Shown here one piece after another: positions 52,534 through 60,631 of a stretch of 64,000 bases of DNA. The stretch spans positions 62,001 through 126,000 of the forward strand of contig NZ_FXAX01000004.1 of NCBI RefSeq assembly GCF_900177805.1, in the 5' to 3' direction. A program made the translations under genes and the position numbers. Positions within the stretch are counted from its first letter, which is position 1, and the number at the start of each line of letters is the position of its first letter. A model generated the notes under the pieces. The model worked only from the letters and a program-made list of their open reading frames with translations. It searched no databases and was not told where the DNA came from. Source of the stretch: Fibrobacter sp. UWB13 (GTDB lineage Bacteria; Fibrobacterota; Fibrobacteria; Fibrobacterales; Fibrobacteraceae).

Positions 52534-53313
52534 ATGCAAACTTCTAAACCGATACTTTCTGTCCAAAATTTGCGTCGTGATTTTAAAATGGGCGACGAAA
52601 TCGTACACGCATTGCGTGGAGTCAATTTTGACATCTACCCCGGTGAATTCGTTACCATCATGGGCACATCCGGTTCCGGCAAGTCTACCATGTTGAACAT
52701 TCTAGGATGCATGGACCGACCGACTTCAGGACACTATATATTAGATGGGCAACATACCGAGACATTGAAGCGCGACGCGCTCGCCCGCATCCGGAGCCAG
52801 AAGCTCGGGTTCGTTTTCCAGAGCTACAACCTGCTCAGCCGCACGACCGCCATCGAAAACGTAGAACTCCCCCTATTATATAATTCAAAGATTTCCGCCG
52901 AGGAACGCCGCCACCGCGCTATCGAAGCGTTAAAGATGGTCGGACTCGAAAGCCGCATGAACCACTTGCCAAACCAGCTCTCGGGCGGTCAGCAGCAGCG
53001 CGTGGCTATTGCACGCGCCCTTGTGAACGACCCCGTCATCATTCTTGCAGACGAAGCGACCGGCAACCTCGACACCCGCACGAGCTACGAAATCATGATG
53101 ATATTCCAGGAGCTACACAGCCAGGGAAAAACCATCGCCTTCGTGACACATGAACCCGACATCGCCACTTTCAGCGGGCGCACCATTACCCTCCGCGACG
53201 GATTACTGAAAAAAGATGTCATCAACGAAAACGTGCAAAACGCAAAAGTTGCATTTGAAATGCTCCCGCCACCAGAAACATTTGAAGACGATGATGAAGG
53301 AGAAGTGGAATGA
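52534..53313 (+). CDS. MacB/LolD-type ABC transporter ATPase
   Basis: 259 residues. Walker [10 protein letters not shown] (44-52), Q-loop [20 protein letters not shown], signature [15 protein letters not shown], Walker [15 protein letters not shown]-loop FVTHEP. Typical of the MacB/LolD family that powers export of lipoproteins, peptides or macrolides from the inner membrane. A Glu/Asp-rich tail of about 35 residues follows the ATPase core. It overlaps the permease gene by ATGA. An AAAGG site precedes the ATG. Confidence 0.92.
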   Translation: MQTSKPILSVQNLRRDFKMGDEIVHALRGVNFDIYPGEFVTIMGTSGSGKSTMLNILGCMDRPTSGHYILDGQHTETLKRDALARIRSQKLGFVFQSYNLLSRTTAIENVELPLLYNSKISAEERRHRAIEALKMVGLESRMNHLPNQLSGGQQQRVAIARALVNDPVIILADEATGNLDTRTSYEIMMIFQELHSQGKTIAFVTHEPDIATFSGRTITLRDGLLKKDVINENVQNAKVAFEMLPPPETFEDDDEGEVE

Positions 53314-54515
53314 ATCCGTTTACCTTAGCTAAGATCGCTCTCCGCGCATTGCTCCGTAACCGCATGCGCACATTCCTCTCCGTACTCGGCATCGTCATCG
53401 GCGTTGCGGCCGTCATTACCATGGTCGCCATGGGCGAAGGATCCAAGAAATCCATCAAGGAACAGATGACCGCGATGGGTACAAATGCCATCACCATCAT
53501 GCCTAACCAAAGCCGCCGAGGCGGTGTCCAGACAGAATCAACCGAAACGCTTGAAGAAGAAGACGTCATCGCCATCCGCGAAAACGCAACTTACATCAAC
53601 GGCGTATCTCCCATGGTCACCGTTGGCGGTCAAGCTATAGTCGGAAACAATAACTCACCCACGACACTCTCCGGCGTTTCTGCAGACTACCTCAAAATCC
53701 GCAACTACGAAATCGCCGACGGCGTGATGTTCGACGATGAAACGGACCGCATGTCAAAAGTTTGCGTTATCGGACAGACCGTCGTCAAAAACCTTTTCCC
53801 GGACGCAGACCCCATCGGCAAGACCATCCGTTACAAGAGCATTCCGCTTAAAGTCATCGGCACATTAAAAGCTAAAGGCTCTGGCGATTTCGGGCAAGAC
53901 CAGGACGACGTGATTTTCACTCCGTACCAGACGGTAATGAGGAGATTCTCCGCCACGACAAGCATCCGTCAAATTTACGCGAACTCCATCGGAGAAGGCT
54001 ACGCCGCAAAAGCGACCGAAGAAATCATGACCATTCTAAAGGAACGCCGCAACTGGACAAAACCGACCGACCCGTTCCGCGTATTCACGCAAGAAGAAAT
54101 GATCCAGATGGTCACAAGCACCTCCGATATGCTCTCGCTCGTGTTGACCGCCATTGCAGGAATTAGTTTGTTTATTGGCGGTATCGGCATCATGAATATC
54201 ATGTACGTGTCAGTCACAGAACGCACAAAGGAAATCGGCCTTCGCATGGCTATCGGCGCCCGCGGTCGCGACATCCTTTTACAGTTTTTGTTCGAATCCG
54301 TGATTATCAGCTTGCTCGGTGGAGCGATCGGAATCGCTCTCGGCATAGCCGCTTCAGAAACTGTAAAGATTGCGATGAACTGGCCCATGAGCGTTTCCGT
54401 CACAAGCGTCATCGTGAGCTTTGGCGTATGCTTTGCCACAGGCGTATTCTTTGGTTGGTACCCCGCCCGCAAGGCAAGTAGGCTTGACCCGATTGAAGCG
54501 CTCAGGTTTGAGTAA
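53310..54515 (+). CDS. MacB-type ABC transporter permease
   Basis: 401 residues. N-terminal membrane helix (FLSVLGIVIGVAAVITMVAM) with the GEGSKKSIKEQM signature, a large periplasmic MacB_PCD domain (about 45-265), and three C-terminal helices (LVLTAIAGISLFIGGIGIMN, FLFESVIISLLGGAIGIALG, VIVSFGVCFATGVFFGWYPA) ending in ASRLDPIEALRFE. Functions with the ATPase as a mechanotransmission transporter, normally needing a MacA adaptor and TolC-like channel; neither is in this window. Confidence 0.92.
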   Translation: MNPFTLAKIALRALLRNRMRTFLSVLGIVIGVAAVITMVAMGEGSKKSIKEQMTAMGTNAITIMPNQSRRGGVQTESTETLEEEDVIAIRENATYINGVSPMVTVGGQAIVGNNNSPTTLSGVSADYLKIRNYEIADGVMFDDETDRMSKVCVIGQTVVKNLFPDADPIGKTIRYKSIPLKVIGTLKAKGSGDFGQDQDDVIFTPYQTVMRRFSATTSIRQIYANSIGEGYAAKATEEIMTILKERRNWTKPTDPFRVFTQEEMIQMVTSTSDMLSLVLTAIAGISLFIGGIGIMNIMYVSVTERTKEIGLRMAIGARGRDILLQFLFESVIISLLGGAIGIALGIAASETVKIAMNWPMSVSVTSVIVSFGVCFATGVFFGWYPARKASRLDPIEALRFE

Positions 54516-54516
54516 A

Positions 54517-54585
54517 AAAAATGAAGAATGAAAAATGAAGAATGAAAAAAAATATTATTCACTTTTCACTTTTAATTTTTAATTT
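54517..54585. repeat. Heptanucleotide arrays after the permease stop
   Basis: AAAAATG AAGAATG AAAAATG AAGAATG (54517-54544), then TTCACTT TTCACTT TTAATTT TTAATTT (54558-54585). They fill almost the whole 76-bp gap between the permease and aldolase genes. Confidence 0.75.
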
Positions 54586-54591
54586 AATACC

Positions 54592-55233
54592 ATGAGTTTC
54601 CTTGAATTTTTAAAACCGATGCCGGTCGTGGGCATTCTCCGCGACATTCCTCAGGGCGCCGAAGAAGCGTGTGTGAACGCGTCTGCAAAGTGCGGGCTCA
54701 AGGCGATTGAGGTCACGATGAACACCGCAGCAGCAACCGAAATTATCGCAAAGCTCAAGTCGATTGCAAAGCCGCTTGGAATCAAGGTCGGCGCAGGTAC
54801 GGTCCGTCACGGGAGCGATGTAGAAAAAGCAATTTCTGCAGGTGCAGAATTCATCGTCACGCCGAACACGCGTCACGAAGTCATTCGACTTTCGAATACG
54901 GCTGGCATCCCGATTATCCCGGGAGCACTCACGCCGACCGAAGTGCAGAAGGCTTACGACCTGGGCGCAACCGCCATCAAGATTTTCCCGGTGAACTGCG
55001 TAGGCGGCCCGGAATACATCAAGGCATTGCGTGGTCCGTTCCGCGACATTCCGTTGATGGCATGCGGTGGCGTGAATGCAGAGAATGCAGCAAGCTACCT
55101 CAAGGCTAGCGCGAACTTGCTTTCTTTTGGCGGGAGCATCTTCAATGCAGAACTGATGAAGGCTGGCGACTGGACGACCATCGAAGCAAGGATGCAGAAG
55201 CTGTTGGCTGCCGTTAAAGCAGCGATTGCATAA
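54592..55233 (+). CDS. eda: KDPG/KHG aldolase (2-dehydro-3-deoxy-phosphogluconate aldolase)
   Basis: 213 residues. Class I aldolase that splits 2-keto-3-deoxy-6-phosphogluconate to pyruvate and glyceraldehyde-3-phosphate (or hydroxy-oxoglutarate to pyruvate and glyoxylate). Schiff-base Lys130 in ATAIKIFPV, catalytic Glu40 in KAIEVTMNT, VGAGTV, FIVTPN, IPGALTPTEV, ACGGVN and LLSFGGSIFN are all in place. No other Entner-Doudoroff or uronate gene is nearby. There is no obvious ribosome site; the sequence before the ATG is the TTAATTT heptamer array. Followed by its own terminator. Confidence 0.92.
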   Translation: MSFLEFLKPMPVVGILRDIPQGAEEACVNASAKCGLKAIEVTMNTAAATEIIAKLKSIAKPLGIKVGAGTVRHGSDVEKAISAGAEFIVTPNTRHEVIRLSNTAGIPIIPGALTPTEVQKAYDLGATAIKIFPVNCVGGPEYIKALRGPFRDIPLMACGGVNAENAASYLKASANLLSFGGSIFNAELMKAGDWTTIEARMQKLLAAVKAAIA

Positions 55234-55269
55234 CTAGTCCAGTGAGACAATTTTGAATAATGCGAAAAC

Positions 55270-55299
55270 GCCGCGGTTTTTTCCGCGGCTTTTCTTTTT
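55270..55299 (+). terminator. Terminator of the KDPG aldolase gene
   Basis: GCCGCGG-TTTTTT-CCGCGGC stem followed by TTTTCTTTTT. Confidence 0.85.
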
Positions 55300-55320
55300 G
55301 CGGCTTTGCCGCCATACTTA

Positions 55321-55355
55321 AACTAGCAACTATTAACTAATCACCAGTTACTAAC
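55321..55355. repeat. Heptanucleotide array including a stop codon
   Basis: AACTAGC AACTATT AACTAAT CACCAGT TACTAAC. The last units contain the stop (CTA on this strand, 55351-55353) of the GGDEF gene, so the array runs into coding sequence. Confidence 0.65.
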
Positions 55356-56220
55356 CGCGTTCCGCGCGCATCTTGCGTTTGCACTCGTACATGGAAGCAT
55401 CCGCACTGCGAAGCATCTCGTCCATGTCCTTGTAATCCTCAGCTGAGCTTGCAGTTCCATACGCAAAGGCTACCGTCTGATCTACAATCGTAAGCGACTT
55501 CACCGCCTCTTGCATTCTCTCGGCACAGACAAACGCACCCTTCAAATCGGTATCCGGGCAAATAACCATGAACTCGTCACCGCCCATGCGGAATAGCATA
55601 TCCGATTCGCGAAGCAGCTTGTTGCAAGCGTTCACGACAGAACGGAGTAACAGGTCGCCAGCCAAGTGACCATGCTGGTCATTGATTTTTTTGAGACCGT
55701 TCAAGTCAAAATAAATCAGCGAGAAATTCGTACCATAGCGCTTGCTGCGGGCAAACAATTCTCGAAGCGAACAGATGGCATGCCTGCGGTTGTAGGCGCC
55801 CGTCAAATCGTCCGTCAAAGAAATCTCACGCAAGTTGCGAAGCGAACGCGCCAATCGCAGATGCACTCCGATTCGAGCGAGCAGAATATCAGATGCCGCA
55901 GACTTGCAGACAAAATCAGAAGCACCAGACTGGAACCCTTGCGTAACGCTTGCTTCATTTTCCTGATTCGTGAGGAATATAATCGGCAAGTCATCCAACG
56001 GGAACTGCTTGCGGATATTCAGGCAAACATCGTAGCCATTCATTCCCGGCATATTGACGTCGAGCAATACAAGCTCTACAGGATTGTTGTTCAGGTACTC
56101 CAAAGCTTCGGCGCCAGATCGGCAACCGATTACTTCATAACCAACCGCCTTCAAGATATCAGAGTCAGCTTTTAATTCGACTTCATCATCATCGACGATT
56201 AGGATTTTTTCCTCTACCAT
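55351..56220 (-). CDS. Response regulator with GGDEF output (diguanylate cyclase)
   Basis: 289 residues. Receiver domain with acidic pocket DDD (10-12), phosphorylation site Asp54 in LLDVNMPGMNGYD, and Lys106; GGDEF domain with DLTGAYNRRH, FDLNGLKKINDQHGHLAGD and the active site GGDEF (213-217). An RESD inhibitory site (204-207) precedes it by five residues, so product inhibition by c-di-GMP is expected. The protein is predicted to make c-di-GMP when phosphorylated by an unidentified kinase. It follows the mqnA-like gene by 50 bp, probably in the same transcript. The Cache sensor at the left edge is too distant to call a partner. Confidence 0.93.
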   Translation of the reverse strand: MVEEKILIVDDDEVELKADSDILKAVGYEVIGCRSGAEALEYLNNNPVELVLLDVNMPGMNGYDVCLNIRKQFPLDDLPIIFLTNQENEASVTQGFQSGASDFVCKSAASDILLARIGVHLRLARSLRNLREISLTDDLTGAYNRRHAICSLRELFARSKRYGTNFSLIYFDLNGLKKINDQHGHLAGDLLLRSVVNACNKLLRESDMLFRMGGDEFMVICPDTDLKGAFVCAERMQEAVKSLTIVDQTVAFAYGTASSAEDYKDMDEMLRSADASMYECKRKMRAERG

Positions 56221-56270
56221 TTTGTTCTCCTTACCATCCCAACACTCATTCCAACAGCTATAAAATAAAA

Positions 56271-57092
56271 TTACTCGAGGAACTCTATCGGAGGCGCAGA
56301 TTCAACTAGCCCCATTTGAGCCGCCAATTTGAAAAACAGTGATAACGATTGTTTACGTTCATCGGTAAAATGGTAATCGAGCACACTAAAGTAATCCTCA
56401 ACGAGAGGGCGCGGCAAATTCACTGGGTACTTCGCAAGCCACACATCCAACGCCTGCGACGGATTTTTGCGGAACTCGCGAATGCTTGTTTCCAAGCGCA
56501 ACATGTAATCATCGAGAACGGGGCGCAAGCGAGTCGACAGAGCATCCTTCGAAATAAGCCAAGCACCAAACACAAAAGGGAGACCTTGCCATTCCTGCCA
56601 AAGAGTCCCCAAGTCATAGCTATACGCAAAGCGGTGGCGTTCATTTTCTTCAAGCGCCAAGTCGCCAATCAAGAGGCATGCATCATCGGTTGATTCAGCA
56701 GCAAGCCCCGGCACATATTCCGGACGAAGAGCATATCGATTTTCAAGGAGAATCCGCAATAACGTAACAGAAGTCTTGCTCTGCGATGTCATGCGGATAC
56801 GTTTGTACGAAAGTTCCTCAATCGGGTAACGTGAAAACAGCTTGACCGACCGCACCTCAAAGGAGCACGACGTGCAAAGCACAGGCGACAACACAAAGGC
56901 GCCCGGCTTTTGCGCAAACGTAATCGAAGACGCTGGTGAAAGGTGGATTGAGCCGTCCTTGAGGCCTGCACTATGGGCACTCGGCGGGCCATCGACAAAC
57001 GCCACCTCGGGAAATTCATTTTCGCGCCCGACAGAATTGAAGAAAAACGGCGCACAGACCAAAAAAGGGATTCGACCAACACGGAGAGTCAT
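56271..57092 (-). CDS. mqnA: MqnA-like chorismate dehydratase (futalosine menaquinone pathway)
   Basis: 273 residues of the MqnA/MqnD periplasmic-binding-protein fold: LRVGRIPFLVCAPFFF at the N-terminus, GSIHLSPASSITFAQ, a central SQSKTSVTLLRILLENRY, CLLIGDLALE and YDLGTLWQEWQGLPFVFGAW are all family features. MqnA makes 3-enolpyruvylbenzoate from chorismate, the first step of the futalosine route to menaquinone, needed for fumarate reduction. No other mqn gene is in the window, so the assignment rests on sequence alone; MqnD is less likely because the WQEWQGLPFVFG pattern fits MqnA better. The start codon lies in an inverted repeat. Confidence 0.8.
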   Translation of the reverse strand: MTLRVGRIPFLVCAPFFFNSVGRENEFPEVAFVDGPPSAHSAGLKDGSIHLSPASSITFAQKPGAFVLSPVLCTSCSFEVRSVKLFSRYPIEELSYKRIRMTSQSKTSVTLLRILLENRYALRPEYVPGLAAESTDDACLLIGDLALEENERHRFAYSYDLGTLWQEWQGLPFVFGAWLISKDALSTRLRPVLDDYMLRLETSIREFRKNPSQALDVWLAKYPVNLPRPLVEDYFSVLDYHFTDERKQSLSLFFKLAAQMGLVESAPPIEFLE

Positions 57093-57135
57093 GTAAAAAA
57101 GTTAAATTTTTACACGTGGCAAGATTGTATGCCAC
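57092..57135. promoter_or_regulatory. Two adjacent inverted repeats in the divergent region
   Basis: TGTAAAAA-AGTTAAA-TTTTTACA (57092-57114), perfect 8-bp arms that include the last base of the mqnA start codon, followed at once by GTGGCA-AGATTGTA-TGCCAC (57116-57135). Likely operator or regulatory hairpins between mqnA and the small acidic protein gene. Confidence 0.45.
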
Positions 57136-57179
57136 ATCAAAACAAACCGATTAATTTAAAAGTTAATGGCTAAAGAATA

Positions 57180-57470
57180 ATGGCTGTATTTCACGTGAAG
57201 AAGACCTCGCTCGGCGAAGACCAGACAAGTCTGGTTTTCAAGGGCAAGATTGTAGAAGGCCCGATCAGCAAGGGTATGACCATCGAAATTCCTGTGACGC
57301 AGGAAGCTGTCGTCAAAATGAAAATTTACGACGTCGTCCAGTTCGACAAGCAGAAGGACGAAGACAAGAAGGTGGGCCTGGTTGTAGATTTTTATAACCT
57401 TCCCGACGATATGGAAGTCATCATGGACCTAAACATCGCCGACGAAGATTTGAACATCGTAAACGAATAA
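57180..57470 (+). CDS. Small acidic protein of unknown function
   Basis: 96 residues (MAVFHVKKTSLGEDQTSLVF). The middle (GKIVEGPISKGMTIEIPV, AVVKMKIYDVVQFDKQ) reads as a small beta-barrel resembling domain 2 of translational GTPases; this is only an impression from pattern. The C-terminus is strongly acidic (DDMEVIMDLNIADEDLNIVN). No signal peptide, so cytoplasmic. It precedes the GH5 gene by 42 bp and may be co-transcribed. Codon use and lack of stops support a real gene. I do not recognise a family. Confidence 0.7.
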   Translation: MAVFHVKKTSLGEDQTSLVFKGKIVEGPISKGMTIEIPVTQEAVVKMKIYDVVQFDKQKDEDKKVGLVVDFYNLPDDMEVIMDLNIADEDLNIVNE

Positions 57471-57486
57471 CCTATTCATTCAAACC

Positions 57487-57502
57487 GGCTGCCCAGGCAG
57501 CC
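57487..57502 (+). other. Hairpin before the GH5 gene
   Basis: GGCTGCC-CA-GGCAGCC with no T-tract. It sits 10 bp before the GH5 start and could slow ribosomes or protect the mRNA; it is not a normal terminator. Confidence 0.4.
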
Positions 57503-57512
57503 ACAATATGGG

Positions 57513-58595
57513 ATGGCACGCATGAAGAAAGAAAGATTGCGCGGAGTGAATTTGGGCGGATGGTTCAGTCAGGTTGACTGTATCGAAGAAAAGGACCCTG
57601 TCGGTTTTCCGGGGGTCGTAGGTCACATCAAGACGTTCCTTGGAACAAGCGATTTCAAGCGCATCCACGATGCGGGGTTCAACCACGTTCGCTTGCCGGT
57701 CGACTACTTTAATTTATTTAAAGGTGACGATCTCAAGCCAGACGAAGAAATCTTTGCGCTCTTGGACAAGGCTCTCAAGGACATCCAGGATGCAGACCTG
57801 GACGTGATTCTCGACTTGCACAAGTGCCCGGGTCACGATTTCCACCTCGCCAGCAATCACGAACAAGCTTTCTTTGCCGATGCGAACGCCCGCAAGGACA
57901 CGCGCAAGATCTGGGCTTTCATGGCCGAACGCTACAGCTCCATGCCGCGCGTGATGATGGAACTTTTGAATGAACCGGCCGCAAGTGATTCCAAGGTTTG
58001 GGATAAAGTCAAGGACGAAATCTTCTGGGAAATCCGCAAGCACGCTCCGAAGAACACGATTGTCGTAGGCGCCAACAAGTGGAACAGCGCAAGGGAATTC
58101 GAATTCTTGACACCGCTCGATGACGACAACGCCATCTATAGTTTCCATACCTACACGCCGGTGACGTTTACGCACCAGGGCGCCGCATGGATCGACGATC
58201 CGTTCTTCAAGATTGAACGCCCGTGGCCAGGCGATTACGCCGCCCCTGAAGTTGGCGGCACAACGCGTTTGAACGTGGAATTCGGCAAGTGGGACAAGGC
58301 CAAGTTGCAGGCAAGCATCCAGAACGCCCTCGATTTCCGCGCCAAGTACGACTTGCCCGTAAGCTGCAACGAGTTCGGCGTTTACGTACAAGTTCCTCGC
58401 AAGTATCAGCTTGCCTGGATGCGCGACTTCCTCGACATCCTCCGCGACGCCGACGTGGGTTACAGCTACTGGAACTACAAGAATCTGGACTTCGGTCTCG
58501 TTTCGAAGGGCGAATCACTGCACAACAATCTGGAGCAGTACAATAACCCCGAACGCCTCGACACTGAACTCATGGAAATGATCGCTAAGGGGTAA
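57513..58595 (+). CDS. Cytoplasmic glycoside hydrolase family 5 (endoglucanase-like)
   Basis: 360 residues. GH5 (beta/alpha)8 enzyme: LRGVNLGGWFSQ, HVRLPVDYFNLF, ILDLHKCPG, acid/base Glu154 in MMELLNEP, HTYTPVTFTHQG, nucleophile Glu287 in CNEFGVY, and SYWNYKNLDFG near the C-terminus. There is no signal peptide, carbohydrate-binding module or sorting domain, so it probably works inside the cell on imported cello-oligosaccharides or other beta-glucosides. A second possible start at 57522 (MKKERL) has GGGATGG upstream. Terminator about 210 bp downstream, after a repeat. Confidence 0.88.
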   Translation: MARMKKERLRGVNLGGWFSQVDCIEEKDPVGFPGVVGHIKTFLGTSDFKRIHDAGFNHVRLPVDYFNLFKGDDLKPDEEIFALLDKALKDIQDADLDVILDLHKCPGHDFHLASNHEQAFFADANARKDTRKIWAFMAERYSSMPRVMMELLNEPAASDSKVWDKVKDEIFWEIRKHAPKNTIVVGANKWNSAREFEFLTPLDDDNAIYSFHTYTPVTFTHQGAAWIDDPFFKIERPWPGDYAAPEVGGTTRLNVEFGKWDKAKLQASIQNALDFRAKYDLPVSCNEFGVYVQVPRKYQLAWMRDFLDILRDADVGYSYWNYKNLDFGLVSKGESLHNNLEQYNNPERLDTELMEMIAKG

Positions 58596-58604
58596 TGACT
58601 ACTT

Positions 58605-58795
58605 CGTCATCCTGAAGCAAAAGGCGGAAGACTACTTAGAAGGCGAGTATGCCCTAAGGCGAATGCCGCAGTTGTGCTTGCACAAATATGGCTGAGCCGT
58701 TTAGCAAGACGCGAAGCGTCAATGTTGCGCCCATGCTTGCATGGGCATAACCGAGCCAAAGAGTTGGGGCTTGCCTCATCCAGTTAAATTTTAAT
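58605..58795. repeat. Long complex intergenic repeat
   Basis: About 190 bp starting CGTCATCCTGAAGC and ending CCTCATCCAGTTAAA, with internal hairpins GACGC-GAA-GCGTC and GCCCATGC-TT-GCATGGGC. It looks like a larger composite of the dispersed repeat type; no gene is seen in it. Confidence 0.55.
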
Positions 58796-58802
58796 ATTGC
58801 AA

Positions 58803-58829
58803 TGCCCGCCACAAGCGGGCATTTTTTTT
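58803..58829 (+). terminator. Terminator downstream of the GH5 gene
   Basis: TGCCCGC-CACAA-GCGGGCA followed by eight T on the plus strand. It overlaps the stop codon of the convergent gene at 58828. Confidence 0.85.
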
Positions 58830-59286
58830 ACATCTCGATGAGAATACCGGCTTGCAAATACCAATAGCCGTAGCCAGAGTGGTTCAAGAACTGGTAGCCG
58901 CTCGAAACGATAATTGACGTGCGGTCACCGTTTTTAATATCAAGCCCTGCACCTGCACGCCAGAACATTTGAGAGTCCTTACCGAACATGTAACCGAAAT
59001 CGCCAGTAGCAACCGGCAACACCGTGCGCCCTATCGGGAGTCGCACCCAGAGGCTTCCAGACACGGGCACATATCCAACGTTGTCAAGTTCCTCATAGCC
59101 AACGCCCACGCCCGCAAAAACCATCTGGTCAATCGGATACCACAAATGTCCATAAAAGCTCATGTTAAAATCGCGCAAGCTGCTTACGCGATTGCAGAAA
59201 CCGCCCTGAGCATCCATCGTAAAAGCGCTCGCCGGAGTGACGACAAACGCAAGCGCGAAAAGTAATGTTATCAAAATTTTCTTCAT
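58828..59286 (-). CDS. Small outer-membrane-like beta-barrel protein
   Basis: 152 residues from MKKILITLLFALAFVVTPAS. The signal peptide is followed by alternating strands rich in Gly and aromatics (MSFYGHLWYPIDQMVFAGVG, GYEELDNVGYVPVSGSLWVR, TSIIVSSGYQFLNHSGYGYW) and a terminal YLQAGILIEM, ending in a hydrophobic strand. This is the look of an eight-stranded outer-membrane barrel of the OmpW/OprF-like size class. The longer frame from 59319 is rejected because it places eleven residues before the signal peptide. No specific family recognised. Confidence 0.75.
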   Translation of the reverse strand: MKKILITLLFALAFVVTPASAFTMDAQGGFCNRVSSLRDFNMSFYGHLWYPIDQMVFAGVGVGYEELDNVGYVPVSGSLWVRLPIGRTVLPVATGDFGYMFGKDSQMFWRAGAGLDIKNGDRTSIIVSSGYQFLNHSGYGYWYLQAGILIEM

Positions 59287-59328
59287 ATCTCGACACTCTA
59301 ATATATAATTTCTATTCACTTACGAGAT

Positions 59329-59430
59329 GGCGATCCCCGCCTACGCGGGAATGACAACTCGGTACAAGACGTTACTGGATCCTTCACGCTTCGCGTTCAG
59401 GATGACGCGAGCGAAAGTCCCCAGGATGAC
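59329..59430. repeat. Three dispersed repeat units in tandem
   Basis: GCGATCCCCGCCTACGCGGG...AATGAC (59330-59355), GGATCCTTCACGCTTCGCGT...TCAGGATGAC (59377-59405) and AAGTCCCCAGGATGAC (59415-59430), all ending ATGAC in the same orientation. No other content in the 193-bp gap; no clear terminator for the glycosyltransferase gene is visible apart from these hairpins. Confidence 0.7.
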
Positions 59431-59479
59431 TCTATCCTTCCGTCTCTCGCCTACCAGCGTAGCGGTCTTTCGTCTGATA

Positions 59480-60631
59480 CTACTCGTCGCTGCGGGCTTC
59501 ACGTGCCCAGCCACCACTGCGTTCGCGCTTAAACGCGAGGAAGAATCCCTTGAGCATCGCGAGGTTCATGAGCAAGAAGTAATAGGCACTTGGCAAAAGC
59601 TTTGTCACTGCGACAATGAACGCAAGCGTCATGCATCCAAAAGTCACCTGATAGAACAAGCCCTTCGCCAAAAGGAGCGCATTCGCTACGTACAAAAGAA
59701 TAATGATATGCGGCGAGAACCAGCGCACAATCTTATGCGAGAAGAACAGGTAAGCCAACAGCGGGCGGAACGGATTCAAAAGCGGCAAGTAAGAGAACAA
59801 ATAGTTGAAGTTTGCACGGCCAATGCGCACCTTGCGCCTGTATTCACCGCTTGATTCCTTCGAAGTCTGCTCCGTACCAATTGCGCTATCCACGAACGTA
59901 CAGAAATAACCCTTCTGCAAAATCTTCGTCGTCACAAAAAAGTCGTCCATGACGCTCTTCTTAATCGGGAGTTCCGTATAAAGTTCACGGCGAATGGCAT
60001 AAAGGGCGCCGTTGCCGCCAATCAAGCGGTCAAGCACACCTTCGAACTTCTTGATTTCAGATTCCAGATCCCAGTAAGAGCTTTCGCCCTTGCCAAGCAC
60101 ACTTCCGCTCTTGTCCGAAAGAATCAAGTGACCGCAAGCGCAACCAATCTTCTTGTCCTTGAACGGGTCCACGAGCTTACGTACCACATTCGGGAAGAAC
60201 ATCGTATTCGCATCGCAGAACAACAAAATATCGTTCTTCGCAATTTTCTGCAAGCGGTTCAGCATGGCAGCCTTGCCTGCATTTTTCGGAGCCTTGACCA
60301 AGGTGATTCCCTGGTCCGCATAGCGGGCGACAATTTCAGCCGTCTTATCCGCAGAGCCATCATCGCCAATCAGGACTTCCAGCTTTTCCTTGGGGTAGTC
60401 AATTTCAAGAATATTGTGGATCTTGCGTTCAATCACCGCTTCTTCGTTATATGCCGAAATCAAGATAGACACGGTCGGAAGTTCGGAGGCGCCATCCACC
60501 GGCTTCTTTTTGCGCTTGAAGATTTCGCTCACAAACGGGAGCGTCATCGGGAACAACAAATAGCAATGAACAATCAAGAACAAAAGAACCCAGAATGCAA
60601 TCTGAGCATAAAAGAGGACATTTTCACTCAT
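59480..60631 (-). CDS. Family 2 glycosyltransferase, membrane-bound
   Basis: 383 residues from MSENVLFYAQIAFWVLLFLI. N-terminal membrane segment, GT-A domain with VSILISAYNEEAVIERKI, GDDGSADKTAEIVAR, LLFCDANTMF (DxN variant of DxD), ACGHLILSD, KKSVMDDFFVT and YRRKVRIGRANF (in place of QRxRW), and three C-terminal membrane stretches. Similar to processive or cellulose-synthase-like transferases; product unknown, likely a surface polysaccharide. The ATG at 60631 overlaps the thioredoxin stop as ATGA, which fixes the start. Last gene of the clpP-ftsY operon. Confidence 0.88.
   Translation of the reverse strand: MSENVLFYAQIAFWVLLFLIVHCYLLFPMTLPFVSEIFKRKKKPVDGASELPTVSILISAYNEEAVIERKIHNILEIDYPKEKLEVLIGDDGSADKTAEIVARYADQGITLVKAPKNAGKAAMLNRLQKIAKNDILLFCDANTMFFPNVVRKLVDPFKDKKIGCACGHLILSDKSGSVLGKGESSYWDLESEIKKFEGVLDRLIGGNGALYAIRRELYTELPIKKSVMDDFFVTTKILQKGYFCTFVDSAIGTEQTSKESSGEYRRKVRIGRANFNYLFSYLPLLNPFRPLLAYLFFSHKIVRWFSPHIIILLYVANALLLAKGLFYQVTFGCMTLAFIVAVTKLLPSAYYFLLMNLAMLKGFFLAFKRERSGGWAREARSDE

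Noticed and set aside
52534-54515. Complete MacAB-TolC efflux system
   Set aside because: Only ATPase and permease are present; no adaptor or outer-membrane channel gene is adjacent, so the substrate class is left open.
57487-57502. Terminator between the small acidic protein and GH5 genes
   Set aside because: Strong stem but no T-tract on either strand, and only 10 bp to the next start.
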